A stretch of DNA of 39,142 nucleotides from an uncultured Bacteroidales bacterium (GTDB taxonomy: Bacteria; Bacteroidota; Bacteroidia; Bacteroidales; UBA932), in the NCBI GenBank assembly GCA_946410455.1, contig CAMKAJ010000023.1, forward strand, positions 1 through 39,142, read 5' to 3'. Of the stretch, positions 1 through 7,556 are shown in pieces. Made by a program: the position numbers and the translations under genes. A model generated the notes under the pieces. That model saw only the letters and a list, made by a program, of their open reading frames with translations. It ran no database searches and was not told the origin of the DNA. Position 1 is the stretch's first letter; each line of letters starts with the position of its first letter.

Positions 1-64
1 TTATAAAACTATTTTTGAATATTATTGTTCTTGAAAATGGAGTCCTATGCTCCACGGAACGGAT

Positions 65-96
65 GAGGCTCGGCATTATCGCCGAGCCTCGTTTTT
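65..96 (+). terminator. Rho-independent terminator at the left edge
   Basis: A perfect 10-bp stem (65-74 with 81-90, GAGGCTCGGC) closes a 6-base loop and is followed on the plus strand by GTTTTT. The U-tract is on the plus strand, so it would stop a transcript entering from the left. It also lies directly downstream of the minus-strand preA-like stop codon (95-97), but no T-run follows on that strand. Confidence 0.7.
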
Positions 97-1534
97 AAAA
101 ACTTTTCTGAATCCTTTTTGACAGGCTGATGGCGCCGGTGGGGCAAACCAGGCGGCAGAGGAGACAGCCCACGCACTTGGAGCCGTTGACGCGAGGCTGG
201 CGGTCTTCTCCGAACGAAATGGCCTGATGACCGCCGTCCATGCAGGAGGTGTAGCAGCGGCCGCAGCCGATGCACTTTTCCCGGTCCATCTTAGGATAGA
301 CAATGGTGTCGCGGTCCAGATCGTGCGGGAGGCAGAACTTCGGCAAAAGTTCGCCAACCAACTCAGCAAGGCTGCCGACGCCCCGCTGGGCCATATAGTT
401 CTGCAGGCCAGAGATCATGTCGTCGATGATGCGGTAGCCATACTGCATCACGGAGGTGCACACCTGCACATTGCGGCATCCCAGCTGGATGAATTCCAGC
501 GCATCCCGCCATGTCTCGATGCCTCCCACGCCGCTGAGTTCTTTGTGGCTGATAATGGGGTTCTTAACCATGGCCAGGATGTGGCGAAGGGCGATGGGCT
601 TGACTGCCTTGCCGGAATAGCCGGAGCCCGTCTGGCAGCCATTCACCTCCGACCCCTCACCAAGCGTCACGCTCTTGATTGTATTGATGGCCGATAATGC
701 ATCAGCTCCACCCAAAACTGCCGCCATGGCAGGTTCGGAAATGTGGGCGATGTTAGGCGTCATCTTGGGGATGACGGGGATCTTTACGCTCTTCTTTACG
801 CAGGCGGTGAAGAAAGTTACCAGCTCCGGGTCCTGGCCAACGTCTGAGCCCATGCCAGTCAGACGCATCTGAGGGCAAGAGAAGTTCAGCTCAACGGCAT
901 CGCAGCCAGCCTGCTCGGCCATCTTTGCCAGCTTGATCCAGTCTTCTTCCTGCTGGCCCATGATGGAGGCAATGACTACCTTTGAAGGATAGTTCTGCTT
1001 GAGCCGTTTGAGGATATCGAAGTCCATTTCTACCGGATTCTCGCTCAGTTGTTCCATATTACGGAAGCCGATAAAACTGCTGTCGGCATCGTTGCGGACG
1101 GCGTCAAAGCGCGGAGACACTTCCCTGATTTCCTGCAGGCAGATGGTCTTGTAAAACACGCCCGCCCAGCCAGCCTCGAAAGCACGGGCCACCATCTCGT
1201 AGTTGGTGCACACAGCCGAGGACGCCAGGAAGAAGGGATTCTCGCAACGAATGCCGCAGAAATCGATGGCAAGCGACGGCTTATCGTAGTTTGCCATGAC
1301 GGGCAACGCCTTTACTATCTCGCGGATTCGGATGGGACGGTCATAGTGGATACAGGCTTTTTCTGCAGCCCCCAGCTCGTCCTCATCGGTCTGGGCAACC
1401 CATTGGCGGGCTATGGTTTCATTGCCAAAGCGTATAGCGCGGATGGCTCTGGCTGGATCGGCATTCTTGCAGGCTTTGCTGCAGGGGGCATCTGCGCATA
1501 ACAGGCAGCGTGCGGCTTCTTCTTGGAGGCGCAT
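95..1534 (-). CDS. preA: PreA-like dihydropyrimidine dehydrogenase/dihydroorotate dehydrogenase-fold iron-sulfur flavoprotein
   Basis: A 479-residue cytoplasmic protein. Residues ~80-400 match the FMN-binding TIM-barrel shared by dihydroorotate dehydrogenases and the PreA half of bacterial dihydropyrimidine dehydrogenase (NFSCPQ and GQDPELV motifs, KMTPN strand). The C-terminus carries two [4Fe-4S] ferredoxin motifs, CIGCGRC...C and CVGCLLC...CP. About 70 extra N-terminal residues contain C-x2-C-x4-C-x3-C (residues 10-22) and another Cys near 61. They resemble a shortened form of the N-terminal Fe-S domain normally found in PreT or domain I of animal DPYD. No preT is present in the window, so the electron-donating partner is unknown. 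The start is the ATG at 1534; the gene follows the GIN protein by 34 bp and may be co-transcribed with it. The substrate (uracil/thymine) is inferred from the family. Confidence 0.85.
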   Translation of the reverse strand: MRLQEEAARCLLCADAPCSKACKNADPARAIRAIRFGNETIARQWVAQTDEDELGAAEKACIHYDRPIRIREIVKALPVMANYDKPSLAIDFCGIRCENPFFLASSAVCTNYEMVARAFEAGWAGVFYKTICLQEIREVSPRFDAVRNDADSSFIGFRNMEQLSENPVEMDFDILKRLKQNYPSKVVIASIMGQQEEDWIKLAKMAEQAGCDAVELNFSCPQMRLTGMGSDVGQDPELVTFFTACVKKSVKIPVIPKMTPNIAHISEPAMAAVLGGADALSAINTIKSVTLGEGSEVNGCQTGSGYSGKAVKPIALRHILAMVKNPIISHKELSGVGGIETWRDALEFIQLGCRNVQVCTSVMQYGYRIIDDMISGLQNYMAQRGVGSLAELVGELLPKFCLPHDLDRDTIVYPKMDREKCIGCGRCYTSCMDGGHQAISFGEDRQPRVNGSKCVGCLLCRLVCPTGAISLSKRIQKSF

Positions 1535-1568
1535 AAGTATGAAACGTTTATTGTGAATAGTATAGGAC

Positions 1569-2315
1569 CTACTGCCCGAGTTTCAGATTTTTGTAGTCGA
1601 CACGGCCACTGCCGGAACTGCTGCTGTTCAGGGAACGGGCGTTGCCGCTGAGGTGTACGCTGCCGCTTCCGCTGGTCGAGGCTTCGATATTTCCGGCATC
1701 CTTGCACACAAGATTGATGCTGCCGCTTCCGCTTACCCTCGCCGTGATGCTGTCCGCAGTCAAGAGGTCAACATGTGTGGAGCCGCTGCCGCTTCCTCTG
1801 AACCAGGCTTCATCCGCATGCACGCCGGCAATATTAATGTGACCAGAGCCGCTAACGGAAGAAGAGAACTCCAGACATTCAATATCTCCGTCGGCGTGAA
1901 TGTTCCCGCTTCCGGAAACCCTGAGGTCTAATTCATCAGTAGAAGTCAAAGGAGTAGTAATATGACAACTGCCGGAGCTGGAGATAGAAATGTCTTCAAT
2001 GTAAGGAGAGTGAACCGTCAGGTAAGACTTCACCCGGGGCTTGACCATCACAAAGTACTTTGTGTCAACTATAAGAGTGCCATCTTCCACAACTATCCGG
2101 TAGTACTCAGCAAGATTCTCATCGCAAGTGAGCGTCACACCAGGCTGCCCTTCCGTCTGAGCGTAAACGATGCTCAGCGAGCAGCCGGAAGAAATGGAAT
2201 CGAACTCACCAACATTGATCACAGTCTCAACAGAATTACCATTCCCAACCTCAACGTCAACCAACTGACAGGAGCACAGGGCCACCACTGCCCACAAAAA
2301 CATAATCTTCTTCAT
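1569..2315 (-). CDS. GIN-domain (DUF2807) lipoprotein
   Basis: I place the start at the ATG at 2315 (MKKIMF...), which gives a proper lipoprotein signal peptide ending in a Cys lipobox (ALCSC). An upstream in-frame ATG at 2354 would overlap the neighbouring gene and spoil the signal sequence. The mature protein of about 230 residues is a right-handed beta-helix-like series of short strands, with many SGSG turns (VSGSGNI, VSGSGHI, GSGSGST, VSGSGSI, TSGSGSV). This is typical of the putative autotransporter-adhesin head domain DUF2807. It is probably anchored to a membrane by lipid and exposed outside the cytoplasm; the molecular function is not established for this family. A second DUF2807 protein lies at 8870-9796. 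Confidence 0.88.
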   Translation of the reverse strand: MKKIMFLWAVVALCSCQLVDVEVGNGNSVETVINVGEFDSISSGCSLSIVYAQTEGQPGVTLTCDENLAEYYRIVVEDGTLIVDTKYFVMVKPRVKSYLTVHSPYIEDISISSSGSCHITTPLTSTDELDLRVSGSGNIHADGDIECLEFSSSVSGSGHINIAGVHADEAWFRGSGSGSTHVDLLTADSITARVSGSGSINLVCKDAGNIEASTSGSGSVHLSGNARSLNSSSSGSGRVDYKNLKLGQ

Positions 2316-2334
2316 AAGTGCAATATTAACAACA

Positions 2335-2342
2335 CAAATATA
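2335..2342 (-). promoter_or_regulatory. Bacteroidetes -7 box (TATATTTG) upstream of the GIN lipoprotein
   Basis: The minus strand reads TATATTTG, matching the Bacteroidetes sigma-ABfr -7 consensus TAnnTTTG, 19 bases before the ATG at 2315. I do not see a good -33 TTTG at the usual spacing. Confidence 0.45.
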
Positions 2343-2350
2343 ACTAATAA

Positions 2351-3442
2351 TCAAATAATGGCATCCACAACAGATTTTCCGACCACATAGGCCAACTGGA
2401 CTGGAACTGCATTTCCAAGTTGCCTCATGCTTTCAGTCCATGAGCCGGTGATTGAATAATCGTCGGGGAATGATTGAATTCTCTTTGCCTCTTCAACCGT
2501 AAAGTATCTCACATTCCCGTCGGACAATCTTACCATGTTTTCGCCCCCAGGAACCCCGTGAACACCGGCTTTGATAGTCTTGGATGGTTCATCAATGAAA
2601 CTGCCGGTATGACCAGGGTACGCCTTTGACACACGGCTATCATCGCACGTCAAATCAGAGGTAACATCTCGAATGGTAACCCAAGGGAGAAGCTCAGGCG
2701 CCCACAAACCATACTTTTCCGTCAGTGAACGCTTCTCTTTCAACACCTTCGTATTTGAATAAGTACACTCAATCTTATGCTTCCGCCAATACTCACCTGT
2801 AACGAATTGACTCCACAAAAGAGCATCTTCCGAATGAGTTGGTAATGGGAATGCCCATTTAACGTTCAGGTCAGAGCGAAACCCTACATTAATAACTCGT
2901 TCTCTTTTTTGAGGGACTCCATAATCGGCAGCATTCACTAGCTTATAAGTCACGGCATACTTCAGCCCCTTATAATAGCCATTTGCCTTACCTCCAAGAG
3001 AAAACGGCTGGCATGGTGGCCCCCCTGCTATAATATCAACACCTGAATAACTAAGGAAATCAAATTCACGAACATCGCCCTCGTATACAGAAGACTCATC
3101 AAAATTCTTCCTCAAGGTCTCACATGCATCCTTATTCCATTCTATGAGCGCACGATGCCGGATACCGGATTCTTGAAGACGCCCTTGTCGCCAGCCTCTT
3201 GGTACAGCCTTCCCTACATATATTGGTTGCGAGAATTCAAGACGGTTCATCTCATATAAGGGTTTATATAAGGACAATCGACCAGTATAATACAGAGCAT
3301 AAACGCCAGTTCCGATAAAGCTCTCATGAAGTGGCAGACGATAGACAGGCGTTCCATTAAAGAATCGTATTGTATCCTTTATTATCTCTGCGAAAGCTTC
3401 GGAGTAAAAGACATGTTTAGACCTATCAAAGCTAATCTCCAT
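2351..3442 (-). pseudogene. Deletion-fused restriction-modification relic: Eco29kI-like GIY-YIG nuclease N-terminus joined to a C5-cytosine methyltransferase missing motifs I and VI
   Basis: One open frame, with the likely start at ATG 3442 (7th codon of the longest frame). Residues ~1-87 match the N-terminus of Eco29kI-type GIY-YIG nucleases: GVYALYYTG and PIYVGKAVP, with the two Tyr 27 residues apart as in Eco29kI (Y49/Y76 as I recall). The frame then jumps at RQGR|LQESG into a C5-cytosine methyltransferase, just past where its SAM-binding FxGxG motif I should be. The catalytic loop GGPPCQPFS (motif IV) is present, but about 8 residues later the frame jumps to YKGLKY...VPQKRER (motif VIII), omitting the ENV motif VI. 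The target-recognition region and C-terminal GNAVPV (motif X) are intact. The nuclease part lacks the Arg/His/Glu/Asn expected downstream. Both enzymes should be inactive. Two in-frame deletions, or an assembly collapse, would explain it. Confidence 0.8.
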
Positions 3443-3464
3443 ATTAATAGTTCTTTGCAACCAA

Positions 3465-3472
3465 CAAATTTA
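3465..3472 (-). promoter_or_regulatory. -7 box TAAATTTG of the R-M relic
   Basis: The minus strand reads TAAATTTG, fitting TAnnTTTG, 22 bases before the ATG at 3442. Transcription starting a few bases downstream would fall at or past the more upstream ATG at 3460, which favours the internal start. No clear -33 box. Confidence 0.4.
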
Positions 3473-3605
3473 ATTAATTTATTTGAAAAAGGATATCTCC
3501 CATGCCAGCGGCGTACTTTTCCTGAAGACGCTCCAATTATCCGGTTAAATAGTCTTCGCATCAGCACACGATGATACCCCGTCAAGTGTTTCGCCGTTCT
3601 AGGGT

Positions 3606-3691
3606 GCGCTTAGAGGTGCCATCATGTGTACCCCTAAGCGCAAAAAAGTCCAAATATGCTCGCAGGGGTGCCGGCTGAAGTACCCCTACGC
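3606..3691 (-). repeat. Two-hairpin intergenic repeat, copy A
   Basis: Read on the minus strand, this 86-nt unit has hairpin 1 (3691-3682 with 3669-3660, 12-nt loop), a linker ending in six T, then hairpin 2 (3641-3630 with 3617-3606, 12-nt loop). It aligns without gaps to copy B at 19348-19433 (about 62 of 86 identical by eye). In hairpin 2, two base pairs differ by compensatory double changes (G-C to T-A, T-A to G-C), and one non-Watson-Crick pair is kept at the same place (G.T here, A.C in copy B). It is not an obvious terminator: the T-run lies between the hairpins. Possibly a REP/MITE-like or structured RNA element. Confidence 0.7.
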
Positions 3692-3728
3692 TCACTTTTG
3701 GGTTGTAAAGCTCCCCTACGCTCACTTT
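3683..3728. repeat. 16-bp direct repeat CCCCTACGCTCACTTT, twice, 30 bp apart
   Basis: Copies at 3683-3698 and 3713-3728. The first is the outer arm of hairpin 1 of repeat copy A plus its flank, so the second looks like a partial extra repeat unit. Confidence 0.75.
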
Positions 3729-3836
3729 GAAGCCGCCATTTTTGCTCCCGCCGTCCCATTCTGTTGAGGGGCAGGAACGGAATGGCAGCCTCACCCTCAC
3801 GCCTCATCGGCGAAAAGCTCTCCGGCGAAGTCGGAT

Positions 3837-4460
3837 CTAAGAGGCCTCCTCGGTAAAAACAATATCAAACAGAGCGCGAAGGCGGGGGATGTCTTGGATG
3901 AGGGTGCGGAGGCGCTGGAGCGGGACTTCGTTGGGAGAACCGGGGATGAGCAGATGGAGGTAGCCACCGGCGGCATACTTCTCCTGAAGGTGCTCAAGGG
4001 TGCGCTGCCAATGAGCTTCTTTGTCCAGCTCGGGATAGTGAGCAAGGCCGAATTGGACAGTTCTGCGAATGATAGTTTCCGGAACAATCATCCTATCTGC
4101 TTCTGCTACCAGCCGGCCATAGATGCTTCTGGGTGGCGTTGCTGCCGAAGCCCGATGATCCTCGGCCGCCTGGGCTACGATCTCTATCTGCTCTGCAGAG
4201 AACCACTCGCTCAGCCGCTTGTCTTCCCTGATAAGGCGGCCGCTCTCCAGATGATGTGTCTTGCGATCCACGGCCAGGCCAAGGTCGTGGCAAGCAGCTG
4301 CAGCAAACAACATCTCTTCATTAATGTCGTATTGCTTTCCCATTTCCAGCGCGCGCTCGATAACAGATAGTGCATGGTCTTCCCTATGCGCCTTGTCAAA
4401 AGCAGCATACCTGGGAATAACCTCAGTGTAAATATATTCTCGAAGACTGTCTCTTATCAC
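3837..4460 (-). CDS. HD-domain metal-dependent phosphohydrolase
   Basis: A 207-residue soluble, all-helical protein of the HD superfamily. Metal-ligand candidates are visible: H25 (KAHREDH), the H58-D59 doublet (ACHDLG), H69/H70, H102 (EDH) and D122 (EADRM). This order resembles small bacterial HD hydrolases, many of which act on nucleotides or other phosphoesters; the substrate cannot be told from sequence. It is the last gene of the long minus-strand run, starting 6 bp after the DUF5722 gene stops, and so is probably translated from the same mRNA. No terminator with a T-run is obvious downstream. Confidence 0.8.
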   Translation of the reverse strand: MIRDSLREYIYTEVIPRYAAFDKAHREDHALSVIERALEMGKQYDINEEMLFAAAACHDLGLAVDRKTHHLESGRLIREDKRLSEWFSAEQIEIVAQAAEDHRASAATPPRSIYGRLVAEADRMIVPETIIRRTVQFGLAHYPELDKEAHWQRTLEHLQEKYAAGGYLHLLIPGSPNEVPLQRLRTLIQDIPRLRALFDIVFTEEAS

Positions 4461-4466
4461 AGAAAC

Positions 4467-6599
4467 CTACCTCCCAAAAATCTCCTGCCAGGAACTCAGT
4501 CCGATAACAGGGAGATACTTATCGAAGACCGAGGATTCCGAGGCGGTACCGGCGGCCTGCCAGACGTACCAGGAGGGCTTGCGGCCGTTGGGATCTTCTG
4601 AGTCGTCCGGGAAGCGGCGAAGCCCTATACGCAGGCCGCCCTCTCCCCTGTTGTCTTGCCAGTTGTGCCACTGGCAGGCATCGATTCCGGGGAGCGCTGC
4701 AACTTTCTTCCAGGCCCAGGCAGCACCTGCCGCCTGCTTGGCAAGGTCGGACTCGCTGTACGAGGGCGAATTGGTACCGTTCTCAGACAAGAACAAGATA
4801 CGCTTCTGGGAGCCCTTATAATAGTGCGCACGGTCCATCATCCAGTCGCTTACTACTTCAAGATTCTTGAAGGTACAGAAAGGAGAATCAGCAGAATACG
4901 TGGCAGAAGAATCATCCTTCCAGAATTCAGGCTTGGCAAGAGACTGAGGATAAGGATGATAAGCTACTCCCCACAAGAAATCCCCTTCAGCAGCCGAGAA
5001 GCCGCACAAATCCTCAAGCAAGTTAAGGGAAGCGTACTGCCCCTCCCTGCGAGCCCAGCTGTGAGTCAGAGAAATAAGCACCGATGCGTTGGGGTCGTAC
5101 TTATGCGCAATATTGTGGCAGAGCCTCATAGACTTCACGTAAGCGTCCATATAGCGCCACTCCGGCTGGTCTCCCATGTTCGTCCATTCCTTCTGGAAGT
5201 CCACCTCATTATGCATAATCCAATGATGGATACGGCCGTAGCTCGACGACGAATAACGCTTGGCCAGAAAATCCAGCACGGCGGCATACACATTTACGCT
5301 AGCCGGCTTAGTGAGGTTGGGCATACTGTAATTGCCCCCATCGTTCTCCGGGTGTTTCATGAGCGGCGTAGCAGCAGAATTGGTATCCGACTGGCGGTTG
5401 AGTATGATAGCAGAAACCACTATCCCCCTCTTGTAGCACTCCTGCAACACTTTATCCATGTAGCTCACATTGCCGCTGTCCATATAGTAAGTGATGCCGC
5501 CGAAGTCGTAGGCAATATTATAGTTCCCCCGCTGCTCCGTATTGATGAAGGAGTTCAGCACTATGTTCACCGTGACGCTGGTAATGCCCAGATCGTCGAG
5601 GTCAGAAATATTATTATTGCGCACAAAACCGCCAAGTCCCTTCTTACTCTTAGGGCTGACAGCAGCAGGGTTGCTCTCTGCATAAACCTCATCGGCATAA
5701 CGGGCGTGAGAGCAGATTTGGTTCTTATCGTTCACCACCACGAACCTTGAGAGAAGACGGTCGTAAGAAGGAATACTCCCCCGTGCCTGGCGCCTTGGCA
5801 AACCCAGGGTAAAAGAGCTCCCCTTGATGTCGGTCTTGATGGTGAAGGAACTCATCTCCGTGAGATTATCCCAAGGTGCGATATCCGCGAGGCTGTAATT
5901 CTTGCCGCCGTCGGTAGTGCCCTTTACAGTAACTTCAGACTCCCCTATGGTAACGGAAGTGACGGAGCATGGGTAGCTCCCTCCAACATATTCCTCGATG
6001 CGGGCGGCCTCATAATTCTTGCCTTCCACCTTCTTGAGTTCCTCCTCATACAGTGCGTACTCGCTCTCGGTCATGCTCCGCAGGCGCAGATTCTTGATGC
6101 GGATAGTAAGATTGCTCACGCTGCCAAAATCCAGCCGCAACTTCTCGCCCTTGTATCCCCAGTCGAAGCTCACCCTGTCCAGGGCTATGTTGCAGCTGAA
6201 GCTCTTCCATGTCTCTCCCACCGTGGGCGCAATAGTCCCGAAGTGGCGCGAGCGCTGCTCTGTGATAGCGTTGCCATAAAAAACCTGCAAATCATCGATT
6301 CCGCTACTGCACAGATACTCGAAGCTCAGCATGCGGTGCTCGAGCTTCAAATCAGCTTCCAACGCATTGGTATAAAGATACGGATCGGTACCCGTAGTCG
6401 TGAGCAGCCATTCGCCGGACTCTTCTTGATAAGAAGCAGTAATCTGATACCGGCCCCTCTCGGCAAAACTGAGTGCCACGGGGTCTATCTGCACTATCTC
6501 CGGTTCCTCCGGCTCATCCTTCCCTTCGTCGATAATCTCGGGCTCGCAAGCCCAGAATAACGCAGGAAGCACAGCGAAGGCAAGAACAAAACGTCTCAT
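4467..6599 (-). CDS. DUF5722-type glycoside-hydrolase-like lipoprotein
   Basis: A 710-residue exported protein with a lipoprotein signal (lipobox ending LFWAC) followed by an acid-rich stretch (EPEIIDEGKDEPEEPE), the kind of signal that directs Bacteroidetes lipoproteins to the cell surface. Residues ~50-300 look like beta-sandwich/accessory modules. The C-terminal half resembles a TIM-barrel hydrolase of the GH-A type: WIMHNEVD offers an acid/base Glu after Asn, and FLSENGTNS a nucleophile Glu, followed by a Trp-rich WHNWQDNRG loop. I assign it to DUF5722 from these features; the sugar target is unknown. Its start overlaps the transporter stop by 4 bp, and 6 bp separate it from the HD gene. 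Confidence 0.7.
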   Translation of the reverse strand: MRRFVLAFAVLPALFWACEPEIIDEGKDEPEEPEIVQIDPVALSFAERGRYQITASYQEESGEWLLTTTGTDPYLYTNALEADLKLEHRMLSFEYLCSSGIDDLQVFYGNAITEQRSRHFGTIAPTVGETWKSFSCNIALDRVSFDWGYKGEKLRLDFGSVSNLTIRIKNLRLRSMTESEYALYEEELKKVEGKNYEAARIEEYVGGSYPCSVTSVTIGESEVTVKGTTDGGKNYSLADIAPWDNLTEMSSFTIKTDIKGSSFTLGLPRRQARGSIPSYDRLLSRFVVVNDKNQICSHARYADEVYAESNPAAVSPKSKKGLGGFVRNNNISDLDDLGITSVTVNIVLNSFINTEQRGNYNIAYDFGGITYYMDSGNVSYMDKVLQECYKRGIVVSAIILNRQSDTNSAATPLMKHPENDGGNYSMPNLTKPASVNVYAAVLDFLAKRYSSSSYGRIHHWIMHNEVDFQKEWTNMGDQPEWRYMDAYVKSMRLCHNIAHKYDPNASVLISLTHSWARREGQYASLNLLEDLCGFSAAEGDFLWGVAYHPYPQSLAKPEFWKDDSSATYSADSPFCTFKNLEVVSDWMMDRAHYYKGSQKRILFLSENGTNSPSYSESDLAKQAAGAAWAWKKVAALPGIDACQWHNWQDNRGEGGLRIGLRRFPDDSEDPNGRKPSWYVWQAAGTASESSVFDKYLPVIGLSSWQEIFGR

Positions 6600-7549
6600 G
6601 CCTTGCGCTTTTTGTCGGACAGAAGGAAGAGGCTGCTAACGGTAAGACCGCTCACAATGTGCCACACGCCCCACCACGCAGTGATAACAAGCATACCGCC
6701 GTGAGGAGGGAGGCCGGCAAAAATGCTGGTGCCGAGCAGGAGAGCCAGTCCAAGTCCGCTGTTCTGGATACCGGTTTCTATGGTGAGAGTCCTGCGGTCT
6801 GCCTTGGGCACTTTGAATGCAGTACCTACTGTAAATCCGGTAAGCAGAGCCAGGAGATTATGCACCAGCACAATCAAGAAAATGTACTGAATGCACTGCA
6901 GGAAGGCCACCCTGTTGCTCCAGAAAGAGAGCACCACCATAACCAGGAAGAAGACGATGCTGATCCACTGGAAAGGTTTCTTGAGCTTTTCTGCCACGCG
7001 CGGCAGAAAGTGGGATGTCAGGATACCCAGAACCAGAGGGATTCCGAGCAGAATCACGATGGTCTTGAACACATCCCACAAAGGAATAACCAGCTGTGGC
7101 ACATCTGCCTGAACGCTCGCAAAATGAAGGTAGAGATTCCCGTAGAGCCAGAAATTGAACGGAGTCATTAGCACGCAAAGGGCGGTGCTGATGGCCGTAA
7201 GGCTCACAGACAGCTCCACATTTGCCTTTGACAGCGAAGACATGAAATTGGATATATTGCCTCCGGGACAAGATGCCACAAGTATCATTCCCAGGGCAAT
7301 AGACCAGTTGATACTCTTGCCCAGCAGCAAGGTGAGTCCGAAGGTAAGCAAAGGCAGAAGAATGAGCTGGGAGCACATTCCCAGAATAACCGACTTGGGT
7401 TTACGGAAAACTTCTACGAACATTCGCGGCTTGATTCCGAGCGCCACGCCGAACATGACGAATGCAAGTACGATGTTGATGGTGTTCATGCCCCCTGCAT
7501 TCAGGGTAACATTGATACTGTCCAGCTTCTCAAAAATCTGATTGTCCAT
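6596..7549 (-). CDS. Bile acid:sodium symporter (BASS/SBF) family transporter
   Basis: A 317-residue polytopic inner-membrane protein with about nine or ten hydrophobic helices. Family hallmarks are visible: the ALGIKPRMF segment after the first helix, the SCPGGNISNFMSSLSKANVELS crossover motif, and ETGIQNSGLGLALL in the second half. BASS proteins co-transport organic anions (bile acids, pantoate, 2-keto acids) with Na+; the substrate here is not predictable. It overlaps the downstream DUF5722 gene by 4 bp and follows the aminotransferase by 7 bp, so a role with the aminotransferase's product or substrate is possible but unproven. Confidence 0.88.
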   Translation of the reverse strand: MDNQIFEKLDSINVTLNAGGMNTINIVLAFVMFGVALGIKPRMFVEVFRKPKSVILGMCSQLILLPLLTFGLTLLLGKSINWSIALGMILVASCPGGNISNFMSSLSKANVELSVSLTAISTALCVLMTPFNFWLYGNLYLHFASVQADVPQLVIPLWDVFKTIVILLGIPLVLGILTSHFLPRVAEKLKKPFQWISIVFFLVMVVLSFWSNRVAFLQCIQYIFLIVLVHNLLALLTGFTVGTAFKVPKADRRTLTIETGIQNSGLGLALLLGTSIFAGLPPHGGMLVITAWWGVWHIVSGLTVSSLFLLSDKKRKA

Positions 7550-7556
7550 TATGTGG

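Larger units (their letters stand above)
3461..3836. other. 376-bp gene-free spacer with palindromes
   Basis: No convincing gene. It holds the promoter of the R-M relic, a two-hairpin repeat (3606-3691), a 16-bp direct repeat (3683-3698 and 3713-3728) and a further 10-bp hairpin with one mismatch (3756-3765 with 3776-3785). A minus-strand frame of 67 codons across 3382-3585 has no recognisable product. Confidence 0.6.

Noticed and set aside
227..697. Long plus-strand open frames opposite the preA-like and valS genes
   Set aside because: Antisense shadows of high-GC coding genes with no family features.
95..1534. Loss of the catalytic Cys of animal DPYD (GQDPELV region reads SDVGQ)
   Set aside because: As far as I recall bacterial PreA proteins also have this form, so it is not evidence of inactivation.
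3382..3585. 67-codon minus-strand frame before the R-M relic as a controller gene
   Set aside because: No helix-turn-helix or other family feature recognisable, and it overlaps the relic in another frame.
3606..3691. Integron attC site
   Set aside because: The palindromes lack the RYYYAAC/GTTRRRY core sites and there is no integron integrase or cassette array.
3606..3691. CRISPR-type repeat array
   Set aside because: Two dispersed copies on opposite strands with no regular spacers or cas genes.
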